A stretch of DNA of 64,000 bases from Mycolicibacterium crocinum (GTDB lineage Bacteria; Actinomycetota; Actinomycetes; Mycobacteriales; Mycobacteriaceae). Location of the stretch: NCBI RefSeq assembly GCF_022370635.2, contig NZ_CP092362.2:3906001-3970000 (forward strand). Direction: 5' to 3'. Below are positions 41,110-48,879 of this stretch, piece after piece (positions within the stretch are counted from its first letter, which is position 1; every line of letters begins with the position of its first letter). Position numbers and translations under genes: made by a program. The notes below the pieces were generated by a model. That model searched no databases, had not been told where the DNA came from, and saw only the letters and a list, made by a program, of their open reading frames with translations.

Positions 41110-41755
41110 GCGGTCCACGCTGGCGACCTTGCTCGCCCTGGTTGCTGCGGCCTTCCTCGCCCTATCGCTGCCGCCCTATTTCACTGGCCGCACCCGGGTG
41201 CCGGCCACGTTCGGTCTGCACTACCCACTGCTGGTCGCTCACGTGATGTTCGCCGCGGTCGCGATGCTGATGGCGTTGGTCCAGATCTGGCCCGGACTCC
41301 GCACCCACCGGCCGGCCCTGCACCGCCGGTGCGGTCGCGTCTACGTGGCCGCCGCCATCCCGGCGGCAATCTGCGCGCTGATCATCGGTGCGGCGACCCC
41401 GTTCGGGCCGTTCCTCGCCGTGAGCAATGTCTTCCTGGCGACGCTGTGGTTGTGGTTCACGATCAACGGGTACCGCGCCATCCGCCAGCGCAGGTTCGAA
41501 GAGCACCGCAGGAACATGGTCCTCAGCGCCACCCTCGCACTGTCCATCATCACCAATCGGATCTGGACCCCGATACTGTTCCTGGCGCTACATCCATTGC
41601 AGCACCGCATCTTTGATGGCAACCCGGAGCACTATCTGTGGTTCGTCGCCGGCCTTGGCGCCTGGCTCGGCTGGACGATCCCGTTGGCGTCCACCGATCG
41701 GTGGATCCGCAATTCCTCCCGCCAACCATCCGCTCGGCGGACAGACGCGCGATAG
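41096..41755 (+). CDS. DUF2306 multi-pass membrane protein
   Basis: 219-residue integral membrane protein of the DUF2306 group. Hydrophobic segments include TLLALVAAAFLALSLPPYF, LLVAHVMFAAVAMLMALVQIW, VYVAAAIPAAICALIIGAA and LATLWLWFTING. Conserved family residues are the His in LLVAHV, HRRCGRVYV, the RRFEEHRRNMV motif and the late YLWFVAGLGAWLGW. Function unknown, although His-rich transmembrane segments suggest haem or redox links. The ATG lies inside a TetR-type operator. An earlier in-frame ATG (41071) would place coding across both dyads, which is less likely. No ribosome site is seen, so the message may be leaderless. Confidence 0.85.
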   Translation: MTYAKRSTLATLLALVAAAFLALSLPPYFTGRTRVPATFGLHYPLLVAHVMFAAVAMLMALVQIWPGLRTHRPALHRRCGRVYVAAAIPAAICALIIGAATPFGPFLAVSNVFLATLWLWFTINGYRAIRQRRFEEHRRNMVLSATLALSIITNRIWTPILFLALHPLQHRIFDGNPEHYLWFVAGLGAWLGWTIPLASTDRWIRNSSRQPSARRTDAR

Positions 41756-41835
41756 GGGCGGGCGCACGATTCGTTTCGAGCCTCGCTCAACCCGAGCGGA
41801 CCACGAACCACAGAACTGACAACTCGGAGGACACG

Positions 41836-42072
41836 ATGACTGCACAGATTTCGAAGCGTGCCACAGGACTTTTCGCCAGTGCCGTCGCCGCCGGCGCGCT
41901 GGCCCTCGGCCTGGGCTTCGCCCCCACCGCAAGCGCAGCCGACGGCTGCGGAATCGGCTATCACCTCGACGGACCGAACTGCGTCCTGAATGTGCCCGGC
42001 CCCAACGCTCACTTCATCAGCCCGAACTGCTGGATCAACGTCAACAACGACGAGCGCTGCTACGCCCCGTAA
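41836..42072 (+). CDS. Small secreted Cys-rich protein
   Basis: 78-residue exported protein with ribosome site CGGAGG nine bases before ATG 41836. The signal peptide spans ~1-34 (TGLFASAVAAGALALGLGF, cleaved after ASA). The mature ~44 residues start ADGCGIGYHLDG and contain four Cys (GCGIG, PNCVL, PNCWIN, RCYAP), so two disulfides are likely. No recognised domain. Such small secreted proteins are common in mycobacteria; role unknown. It is convergent with the AveC-like gene with a 1-bp gap and belongs to no evident operon. Confidence 0.82.
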   Translation: MTAQISKRATGLFASAVAAGALALGLGFAPTASAADGCGIGYHLDGPNCVLNVPGPNAHFISPNCWINVNNDERCYAP

Positions 42073-42073
42073 C

Positions 42074-42850
42074 TCAACGCGGCTGGTTGGGCACACCGGG
42101 GAACAGTTGCTCGGTGGGCCCAACCGTCACGTAGCCCGCCAACTTGGTGGCGAGGTGCGGCGCGAAGACCGCCCCGTAGAGAAGATGCCCGACGACCACG
42201 ACTGCCACCACCGACAGGACTCCGGCGCCCACCTTGCTCGCCGACCGCTTGTCGGCCCAGACTTCGATCACGTTGCGGCCCTGATCATCTGTGCGGCCGA
42301 GCAGATAGGCGAAGACCATCATCTGCACGCCCATCGCGATCGAATCGTAGATCGGGTACTGGTGCTTGGTGCCCTCGAAGATCGCGAGCCCCGGGATCAC
42401 GTACCCGTAGTAGAAGACGCCGAGCTGAGCGCCGATGACCGCATTGAAGAACAGCGCCCAGCAGAAGCCGACGCCGAAGCCCGCGATCAGCAGGGTTTGC
42501 GGCCTGCGCCAGCCGAACCGCTTGACCAGCCACCGGCCGAGGAAAGCACCGATCAACGCCGGGAACACGAAGTACGAGATGTACCCGATCGGCACCGCCG
42601 ATGGCAGTCCGCCGCCCCACGTCATGTTCATCGGCCACCACGACGGCATGCGTGGGAGTGCGGGCGGGAACTGCGCATACATCGCCCAGTCGTAGGGCGC
42701 CTCGATCCACGAGAACGAGATCGCCGAAATCGACACCAGCAGCAGCGGGTGGATGCGCCCGCGCCGCACGCTGAGGTAAATGCCGACGGCCAGCAGAACG
42801 AAGCCGCCGACGTAGGCGAACGTCTGGCCGGCGATCATCACCGGGGTCAT
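42074..42850 (-). CDS. AveC-like (spirocyclase-family) membrane protein
   Basis: 258-residue integral membrane protein resembling the AveC family, whose namesake forms and dehydrates a spiroketal in avermectin synthesis. About six hydrophobic segments are visible: FAYVGGFVLLAVGIYL, LLVSISAISFSWIEAPYDW, YISYFVFPALIGAFLG, TLLIAGFGVGFCWALFFNAV, AMGVQMMVFAYLLG and VLSVVAVVVVGHLLYGAVF. In mycobacteria such proteins often lie next to P450 and mycofactocin-type dehydrogenase genes, as here; their reaction is not known. Last gene of the run from 47512, overlapping a 31-codon gene by 4 bp. Confidence 0.85.
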   Translation of the reverse strand: MTPVMIAGQTFAYVGGFVLLAVGIYLSVRRGRIHPLLLVSISAISFSWIEAPYDWAMYAQFPPALPRMPSWWPMNMTWGGGLPSAVPIGYISYFVFPALIGAFLGRWLVKRFGWRRPQTLLIAGFGVGFCWALFFNAVIGAQLGVFYYGYVIPGLAIFEGTKHQYPIYDSIAMGVQMMVFAYLLGRTDDQGRNVIEVWADKRSASKVGAGVLSVVAVVVVGHLLYGAVFAPHLATKLAGYVTVGPTEQLFPGVPNQPR

Positions 42851-42942
42851 CGGTCACGCGCTTCCGGATCGAAGTAGATGACCAATCCGAAGATCAGCAC
42901 GATCAGCCCGAGCAGCGTGCCGAGCATGATTACCGCTCCCAT
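42847..42942 (-). CDS. 31-residue single-pass membrane protein
   Basis: Small gene between the mycofactocin-type SDR and the AveC-like gene. ATG 42942 has an excellent ribosome site (ACAGGAG, five bases away). The peptide is one membrane helix (MLGTLLGLIVLIFGLVIYF) with the charged tail DPEARDR. The stop overlaps the AveC-like ATG (ATGA), which implies translational coupling, and it begins 10 bp after the SDR stop. Probably a small subunit or stabiliser of the AveC-like protein, or an anchor for one of the oxidoreductases. No homologue recognised. Confidence 0.75.
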   Translation of the reverse strand: MGAVIMLGTLLGLIVLIFGLVIYFDPEARDR

Positions 42943-42952
42943 AGCGCTCCTG

Positions 42953-43831
42953 TCACCCTGGGCCGTTCGGCCACTTGAGCAATGAGCCGGCATCGACGCG
43001 GATCTGCTGTCCGGTGATGTAGCGGCTGTCGTCACTGGCGAGGAACACCCCGAGGTTAGCCATGTCCTCCGGCTCGATGTACGGGATCGGCATCGCCTGG
43101 AAGATCGTGAACAGCGGCTCGGCGTCCTCACGGGTGGCCTGCTGGCCCGCCTGGGTCAGATCGGGCCGGAACATGCTGTACATCCCGTCGTTCTGCAGCA
43201 GGTGGGTGTTGCAGTTGGTCGGGTGGATCGCGTTGACGCGAATCATCCTGTCGGCCAATGCCATCGACATCTCTTCGACGTACTCGATGATGACCCGCTT
43301 GCTCCAGCCGTATCCCCGGCCACCGGGTCCCATGTTCGGGTTGTCGGTGGTGCCGCGGATCATGCCCGCCGTCGAACCGGTGACGAGCACCGATGCGCCG
43401 TTGGGCAGGTGCGGCACCGTGACCGCGACGGTGTTCATCACCCCGAGCAGGTCCACGTCGCTGGCGTCGACGAACGACATCGCATCGTGTGGGCGACCCA
43501 TCGCCATCGGCAGGATGCCGGCATTAGCGACCACGATGTCGATCTTGCCGAACTGAGCCACACCCGCCTCGACCGCGTCGCGCAGCTCGTGGCGTTCGCG
43601 GACGTCGGCCACCCGGGCAAGCACCTGTCGGCCAATCTCCTTGATCGAGCGCTCGGTCTCGGCCAGGTCGTCCGGGGTGGCCAAGGGATAGGGGTTCGAT
43701 GGGATGTCCCGGCAGATGTCGACCGCGATGATGTCGGCGCCTTCCCGGGCCATCGCGATCGCATGTGCGCGGCCCTGGCCGCGGGCGGCTCCGGTGATGA
43801 AAGCGACCTTGCCCTCCAGCTTTCCGGTCAT
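42953..43831 (-). CDS. Mycofactocin-coupled SDR family oxidoreductase
   Basis: Short-chain dehydrogenase of 292 residues with tightly held NAD(H) that is recycled by the peptide-derived cofactor mycofactocin, as known for this subfamily. The Rossmann start is VAFITGAARGQGRAHAIAMA, followed by IIAVDICRD and the subfamily insert around PSNPYPLATPDDLAET, which shields the nicotinamide. Active-site residues are Ser in VTGSTAGMI and Tyr/Lys in YGWSKR. VNAIHPTNCNTHLLQND is also typical of the group. Likely oxidises an alcohol, possibly the product of the neighbouring P450. 13 bp downstream of the P450 stop in the same operon. Confidence 0.93.
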   Translation of the reverse strand: MTGKLEGKVAFITGAARGQGRAHAIAMAREGADIIAVDICRDIPSNPYPLATPDDLAETERSIKEIGRQVLARVADVRERHELRDAVEAGVAQFGKIDIVVANAGILPMAMGRPHDAMSFVDASDVDLLGVMNTVAVTVPHLPNGASVLVTGSTAGMIRGTTDNPNMGPGGRGYGWSKRVIIEYVEEMSMALADRMIRVNAIHPTNCNTHLLQNDGMYSMFRPDLTQAGQQATREDAEPLFTIFQAMPIPYIEPEDMANLGVFLASDDSRYITGQQIRVDAGSLLKWPNGPG

Positions 43832-43844
43832 GGCGTCTCTCCCT

Positions 43845-45113
43845 CTAGTCGGCCGGCGTGAACGTGATGTGCAGTTCGCTCAGCCCGCGCATGATGAATG
43901 TCGGTTCGTAGGTGTAGTGCCGGTTCTCGGCGGGACCGTGGTCGGACTCCGAGATCGTGATGTCTTTCATGCGATCCAGGATGCGGTTCAACGAGATTCG
44001 TCCTTCTGCCCGCGCCAGCGGCGCACCCGGGCAGGAATGCGCACCGCGGATGAACGCGATGTGTTCGCGAACGTTCGGCCGGTCGGCGTGGAATTCATGT
44101 GGGTTCTCGAACTTCTCGGGGTCCCGGTTGCAGGCGCCCGGCATCAGCATCACCGTCGTTCCGGCCGGGACCTCGACGTCGCCGATCGTGGTGGTGGTGC
44201 GCGCCATCCGAAAGTGAGCCTTGACCGGACTCTCCATCCGCAGGGTTTCTTCGAGAAACGCCGGGATCTTGCTGCGGTCCTGCCGGAGCATGTCCTCGAA
44301 TCCCGGTTTGTCGCCGATGAACTGGACCGCCGAGCTCACCAGCTTCGTGGTTGTCTCGCTGCCCGCGGCGAACAGGAACGTCGACAGGTTCACCACATCG
44401 TCGAGATCGGGAGTCGACCCGTCGTCGTACTTCGCCAGTGCCAGTCCGGTGAGGACGTCCTCGCGCGGTGCGCGCCTGCGGTCGTCGAGGTAACGGTAGA
44501 ACCGGTCGTTCAGCCACTCCAGCGGGTTGTGCGACGTGGGCGCATCCTTGCCGAGTTCACCGACGGTCTCGTTGGCGAAGACGGCCTTGAAGTCCTCGTG
44601 GTCCTCGGCCGGTACCCCGAGCAGGTCGGCGATGACCAGCAGTGAGAACGGTTTCGCGTAGTCGGTGAGGAATTCGCACTCGCCCTTAGCCAGGAAGGTG
44701 TCGAGCTGCTGATCGGCCAGCCGCCACATGAAGTCTTCGTTCTCTTTGAGGCGCTTCGGCGTGATCAGCGTGTTCATCAGGCTGCGGGTGCGGGTGTGCA
44801 GCGGCGGATCCTGCGACGTGATGTGTTCGGCCATCGGCACATTGGCGCAGTGCTGCTCGATCAGCTCCGAGACGTCATCGGACTCGCCCGGGGTGATCGG
44901 CATGCCCGAGAACGGGCCCGCCACCGAGACGCAGGACGAGAACGCCGGGTTCTTGTACACCCTCAGCGCCGCGTCGTATCCGGTGACGGCCAGCACGTTG
45001 AAGGCCGTTGCCGGCGTCACCGGGCACTTCGACCGCAGGTGATCGAAGTAGGGGTAGGGATCGGGGACGAGCGATTCGTCGGTGAAGAAATCCACCACGT
45101 CGAAATCGGTCAC
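43845..45113 (-). CDS. Cytochrome P450 (first of two)
   Basis: Haem monooxygenase of 422 residues. I-helix oxygen-binding segment LFAAGSETTTK, E-x-x-R in FLEETLRMES, and the haem loop IRGAHSCPGAPLARAEGR with the Cys ligand; the usual F-x-x-G start of the loop is replaced by IRGAHS, a variant seen in some mycobacterial P450s. The start is taken as GTG 45113 with GAGGAG nine bases before it; upstream in-frame codons overlap the aldehyde dehydrogenase end and lack a ribosome site. It lies between the aldehyde dehydrogenase (13-bp gap) and the mycofactocin-type SDR (13-bp gap), suggesting hydroxylation followed by oxidation of one substrate. Confidence 0.94.
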   Translation of the reverse strand: MTDFDVVDFFTDESLVPDPYPYFDHLRSKCPVTPATAFNVLAVTGYDAALRVYKNPAFSSCVSVAGPFSGMPITPGESDDVSELIEQHCANVPMAEHITSQDPPLHTRTRSLMNTLITPKRLKENEDFMWRLADQQLDTFLAKGECEFLTDYAKPFSLLVIADLLGVPAEDHEDFKAVFANETVGELGKDAPTSHNPLEWLNDRFYRYLDDRRRAPREDVLTGLALAKYDDGSTPDLDDVVNLSTFLFAAGSETTTKLVSSAVQFIGDKPGFEDMLRQDRSKIPAFLEETLRMESPVKAHFRMARTTTTIGDVEVPAGTTVMLMPGACNRDPEKFENPHEFHADRPNVREHIAFIRGAHSCPGAPLARAEGRISLNRILDRMKDITISESDHGPAENRHYTYEPTFIMRGLSELHITFTPAD

Positions 45114-45126
45114 AACAAGAAGCTCC

Positions 45127-46611
45127 TCACTGTGCTGGGTAGGCAACCGATTTGATTTCGGTGTACTGGTCGAATCCGGCGATACCGTTCTGACGGCCCA
45201 CCCCGCTGGCTTTGTATCCCCCGAACGGGGTGTCGGCGCCGTAGCCGGCGGTGCCGTTCAGACCGATGAAACCGGCGCGCAGGCGCTTGGCCACCGACAA
45301 TGCGCGGTCGAGTGAGCCCGCCATCACGTTGCCGGCCAAGCCGTAGGGGCTGTCGTTGGCGATGCGCACCGCGTCGTCCTCGTCGTCGAACGGGATGACC
45401 GACAGGACCGGGCCGAAGATCTCCTCCTGCGCGATCGTCATCGAGTTGTCGACGTTCACGAAAAGCGTTGGCTTGACGAAGAATCCCTTGTCCATGCCCT
45501 CGGGGGCCTCGGCACCGCCGACAAGCAGTGTGGCCCCCTCCTCGACGCCTTTGTGGATGTAGCCGCGGATCCGACTGCGCTGGCGGTCGGAAATGACCGG
45601 GCCGCAGAGTGTTCCAGGGTCCTGCGGGTCGCCGGCGGAGACGCCCTCGTAGATGCCGCGCAGGATCTCCACACCCTCGTCGTAGCGCGACCGTGGCAGC
45701 AGCATCCGGGTGGGGTTGGCGCAGCCTTGACCCGCGTGCATGCAAGGGGCGATGCCCATCATGCATCCGAGCGCGAAGTCCGCATCCTCCAACACGATCG
45801 TGGCCGATTTGCCGCCGAGTTCCAGGAACAGCCGCTTCATGGTGGCGGCGCCCTTCTCCATGATCCGCTGGCCGACCGCCGTCGATCCGGTGAACGAGAT
45901 CAGGTCGACCTTCGGCGACAGCGTGAGCTCCTCGCCGACGAAGTGGTCCGAGGCGGTGACGACGTTGACCACACCCGCTGGGATATCGGTGTTCTCGGCG
46001 ATCAGCCGACCCAGGCGGGTCGCGTTGTAGGGGGTGTTGGGCGCCGGTTTCAGGACGACGGTGTTGCCGGTCCCGAGGGCCTGGCCGATCTTCTGGATGG
46101 TGACCTCGAACGGGAAGTTCCACGGCACGATCGCGCCGACCACGCCCACCGGCTCCCGCCAGACCATACGGGTGGTGTTGACTCCGGTGACCGAGACCAG
46201 CGCGTCGCCGAGCGAGGTCTCCCAGGGGTATTCGTCGATCAGCTTGGCCGGGTAGCGCAGTCCGTCGGCCAGCGGCGCGTCGAGCTGCGGGCCGTGTGTG
46301 ATGGCACGTGGGCAGCCCACTTCGAGAATCAGTTCCTCGCGCAGCTCCTCCCGCTCGGACTCCAGCGCCTCCTGTAGCTGCAGCAGACACCGTTGGCGGA
46401 AGGCGTGATTCGTCGCCCAGTCGGTCTCGTCGAATGCGCGCCGCGCGGCATCGATGGCCCGGTGCATATCGGCCTTGGATGCGTCGGCGACCTCGCCGAG
46501 CACCTCCTCGGTGGCCGGATTGATGTTGGTGAACGTGCCTGCCTGACCGTCGACGAGCTTGCCGTCGATCATCATCTTGGTTTCGAAGCGGACGCCTGCG
46601 CTGTCAGTCAT
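45127..46611 (-). CDS. NAD(P)+-dependent aldehyde dehydrogenase
   Basis: 494-residue aldehyde dehydrogenase. Cofactor site VPWNFPFEVTIQKIGQALGTGNTVVLKPAP in pieces, Rossmann turn FTGSTAVGQRI, general-base Glu in FLELGGKSA, nucleophile Cys in HAGQGCANPTR and the late EEIFGPVLSVIPF. The sequence resembles mycobacterial enzymes acting on long-chain, terpenoid or aromatic aldehydes. ATG 46611 overlaps the upstream SDR stop by 8 bp. Together with the P450 and the two SDRs it would take an alcohol through aldehyde to acid. Confidence 0.95.
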   Translation of the reverse strand: MTDSAGVRFETKMMIDGKLVDGQAGTFTNINPATEEVLGEVADASKADMHRAIDAARRAFDETDWATNHAFRQRCLLQLQEALESEREELREELILEVGCPRAITHGPQLDAPLADGLRYPAKLIDEYPWETSLGDALVSVTGVNTTRMVWREPVGVVGAIVPWNFPFEVTIQKIGQALGTGNTVVLKPAPNTPYNATRLGRLIAENTDIPAGVVNVVTASDHFVGEELTLSPKVDLISFTGSTAVGQRIMEKGAATMKRLFLELGGKSATIVLEDADFALGCMMGIAPCMHAGQGCANPTRMLLPRSRYDEGVEILRGIYEGVSAGDPQDPGTLCGPVISDRQRSRIRGYIHKGVEEGATLLVGGAEAPEGMDKGFFVKPTLFVNVDNSMTIAQEEIFGPVLSVIPFDDEDDAVRIANDSPYGLAGNVMAGSLDRALSVAKRLRAGFIGLNGTAGYGADTPFGGYKASGVGRQNGIAGFDQYTEIKSVAYPAQ

Positions 46612-47512
46612 TGCTGCTGCCTCCTGATCTCATGGCACCGAACCGCGGAATGCCCATCATCAGCCGGGTCATCTGGTGCAGTCCGGCCGACGGCAACACC
46701 CGGTTGGCGATCAACAGCATGCGTGCATCCGGACCGATCGCGGTCTTGACGAAGGGCTTCTCACTGTCGAGGGCCTTGGCCAGACCTTCGGCGAACTTCT
46801 CCGGGGAGCGTGCGGCCAGCTTCATCGCGGCGCGTCCCCGCTTATCCATGGTCTGGTGGTGGCGGGCGTACACGCCCGCGAGATCGCGGCAGTCGGTGGT
46901 GCCCGCGTCGGTGATGATGTCGGTGTCATAGGTGCCCGTGACGATGACGGTCACACCGATGCCGAACGGCGCGACCTCCCCCGCCATCGACTCACCCCAC
47001 CGTTCCAAGGCACCCTTGACCGCCGAATACGGTGCGGTGGCAGGCATTCCGCGGACACCACCCTGGCTGGACACCAGCACGATGCGTCCAGCGCCGGCCC
47101 GGCGCATCGACGGCAGTAACTCCTTGGTCAGCGCCACCGGGCCGAAGATCGTCGTGGCGAACATCCGCTCCCACAGCTCGGTCGGCGTCTCCTCGACCAT
47201 GCCGGCCGCGGAGATGCCCGCGTTGTGGACCAGCCCGTAGGGCGCGCCGACGGCATCTTCGATGGCTTTGGCCGCGGCGGTCACCGAGGACGGGTCGGTG
47301 AGATCGAGCGCGACGCCGACCAGCCTCGGGTCGTCGTCACCGGCGCCGGTGGCCGCCCGCAGCACCTTCATGCCGGTGTCAGGAGACCGCATCGCGGCGA
47401 CGACGCGCCAACCCCGCTTGTACAGCTTCGTGGCCGACGCCAGGCCGAGCCCTCGCGAGGCGCCGGTGATGACGACACTGCGGCGCTCACCGGTCATCGG
47501 GTTGCTCGACAT
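46604..47512 (-). CDS. Short-chain dehydrogenase/reductase
   Basis: 302-residue SDR. Cofactor motif VVITGASRGLGLASA, NAG in LVHNAGISAAG, Ser in IVLVSSQGG, and catalytic Tyr/Lys in APYSAVKGALE. A ~50-residue C-terminal extension ends in LMMGIPRFGAMRSGG. The start ATG 47512 has GTGAGG upstream; a GTG three codons earlier is possible. First gene of the minus-strand run that ends at 42074. A 16-bp motif shared with two other island promoters lies 29 bp upstream, and a fused TetR gene is divergent from it across 135 bp. Confidence 0.93.
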   Translation of the reverse strand: MSSNPMTGERRSVVITGASRGLGLASATKLYKRGWRVVAAMRSPDTGMKVLRAATGAGDDDPRLVGVALDLTDPSSVTAAAKAIEDAVGAPYGLVHNAGISAAGMVEETPTELWERMFATTIFGPVALTKELLPSMRRAGAGRIVLVSSQGGVRGMPATAPYSAVKGALERWGESMAGEVAPFGIGVTVIVTGTYDTDIITDAGTTDCRDLAGVYARHHQTMDKRGRAAMKLAARSPEKFAEGLAKALDSEKPFVKTAIGPDARMLLIANRVLPSAGLHQMTRLMMGIPRFGAMRSGGSSND

Positions 47513-47540
47513 GGACCTCACTCGTCACCAGAATTCCCGA

Positions 47541-47556
47541 AACCTAACTTTTGTTC
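47541..47556 (-). promoter_or_regulatory. Island motif copy 1, upstream of the SDR operon
   Basis: In the sense of the SDR gene the sequence is GAACAAAAGTTAGGTT, matching GAWCAAAN2TTAGGTT found at 52142 and 52217. It lies 29 bp before the SDR start and 91 bp from the divergent fused TetR gene. TAGGTT also fits a mycobacterial -10 (TANNNT), so it may overlap the promoter. Confidence 0.6.
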
Positions 47557-47647
47557 TGACCCTACCGAGTCGCCCTCCTGCCGTCAACGATGCGACCAGT
47601 CCGCTTCTGCTACCGTTACCAAATATCCGGTCCGCATTGGAGGTGCC

Positions 47648-48877
47648 GTGAGCAGGCGCAGCGACATACTGCAGTCCGCGGCCGCGCTGATCGCCGCCTC
47701 GGGGCTGCGGACCTCGTTGCAGGAGATCGCCGACGCCGCAGGCATTCTGCCGGGAAGCCTCTACCACCATTTCGAATCCAAGGAGGCCATCCTCCTCGAG
47801 TTGCTCCGGAGCTACCACGAGGATCTGGACGACATCGCTCGGCGAGCCGAGAGCCGGCTCGATGGCCCTGGCTCGACGTCAGCGTTCGACCGGCTTGTCG
47901 ACCTCGGGTCGGCGATCGCCCAGTGCGCAGTCACCCATCGGGCAGCACTGCAGATGACGTTCTACGAGTTCCCGTCCGCCGACCCGGCCCTGACCGAACT
48001 CGCCCGGCACCGGCCCACCGCGATTCTGGCGGCCACTCTGCAGACGCTGCGGGCCGCGCGGTGGAGTGGCTATATCGGCCCGCACGTCGACATCTCGATT
48101 CTCGCCGACCGCTTCGTGCAGACCATGTTGCACGTCGGACTCGACGTCATCCGAAACGACGCGGGGCCCGACAAGGTTGCCGCCCTGCTGTGCACGATCC
48201 TGCTGGAGGGCTTGGCCACCAACCCCGTCACGGATGTCGAACTCGACGCGTCCCCCGCCTACCGCGCGGCGGATCAGGTGGTGCAGTCCTGGCAGGAAGC
48301 CGATGACCCGGCCGACGACGCCGCCCGCATCCGAGCGGTCGCCCGGACCGAGTTCGGGCGCAAGGGCTATGAATTCACCTCGATCAGGGATATCGCCGCC
48401 GCGGCCGGCATGGGCACCGGGACCGTGTACCGGCTGATCGGCTCCAAAGACCAACTGTTGACCGACATCATGCGCGCGTTCGGCGAGAAGATGGAGCCGG
48501 GGTGGACCGATGTCCTGCGCTCGGACTCGTCCCCGCTGGAGAAGCTCGACGCGGTGTCGTGGATTCACACGAATGTCCTGGAGAAGTTCGGTGACGAGTT
48601 CCGCATCCAGTTGGCGTGGATGCGGCAGTCGCCGCCGGACACCCCGGATCCCGGCTGGCTGTTCTCGACGCGCGTCGGACAGATGAAAATGCTTCTGGCC
48701 GAGGGCATCAAGACCGGTGAGATAGCGATCGACACTCCGTCGAACGAGATGCTCGCACGCGCCGTGATCGGCGTCGGCTGGATCCCGGAGAACATCCTGC
48801 GCGACATCGGGACGCGGGCGTCGCTCATCCATATCCGGGACACGTCGCTGCGCGGCGTCGCCACGCGCCGCGGCTGA
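47648..48877 (+). CDS. Second tandem (double) TetR-family regulator
   Basis: 409-residue protein with two TetR units in one chain. Unit 1 has its helix-turn-helix at ~22-43 (TSLQEIADAAGILPGSLYHHF), and unit 2 at ~244-265 (TSIRDIAAAAGMGTGTVYRLI), each followed by a helical ligand-type domain. Unlike the protein at 18409-19731, the two recognition helices differ (LPGSLYHHF and GTGTVYRLI), so the halves may bind different sequences. GTG 47648 has GGAGG four bases upstream. It is divergent from the SDR-ALDH-P450 operon and convergent with the second P450, and is the only regulator inside the island, so it likely controls it, perhaps through the GAWCAAAN2TTAGGTT motif. Confidence 0.9.
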   Translation: MSRRSDILQSAAALIAASGLRTSLQEIADAAGILPGSLYHHFESKEAILLELLRSYHEDLDDIARRAESRLDGPGSTSAFDRLVDLGSAIAQCAVTHRAALQMTFYEFPSADPALTELARHRPTAILAATLQTLRAARWSGYIGPHVDISILADRFVQTMLHVGLDVIRNDAGPDKVAALLCTILLEGLATNPVTDVELDASPAYRAADQVVQSWQEADDPADDAARIRAVARTEFGRKGYEFTSIRDIAAAAGMGTGTVYRLIGSKDQLLTDIMRAFGEKMEPGWTDVLRSDSSPLEKLDAVSWIHTNVLEKFGDEFRIQLAWMRQSPPDTPDPGWLFSTRVGQMKMLLAEGIKTGEIAIDTPSNEMLARAVIGVGWIPENILRDIGTRASLIHIRDTSLRGVATRRG

Positions 48878-48879
48878 CG

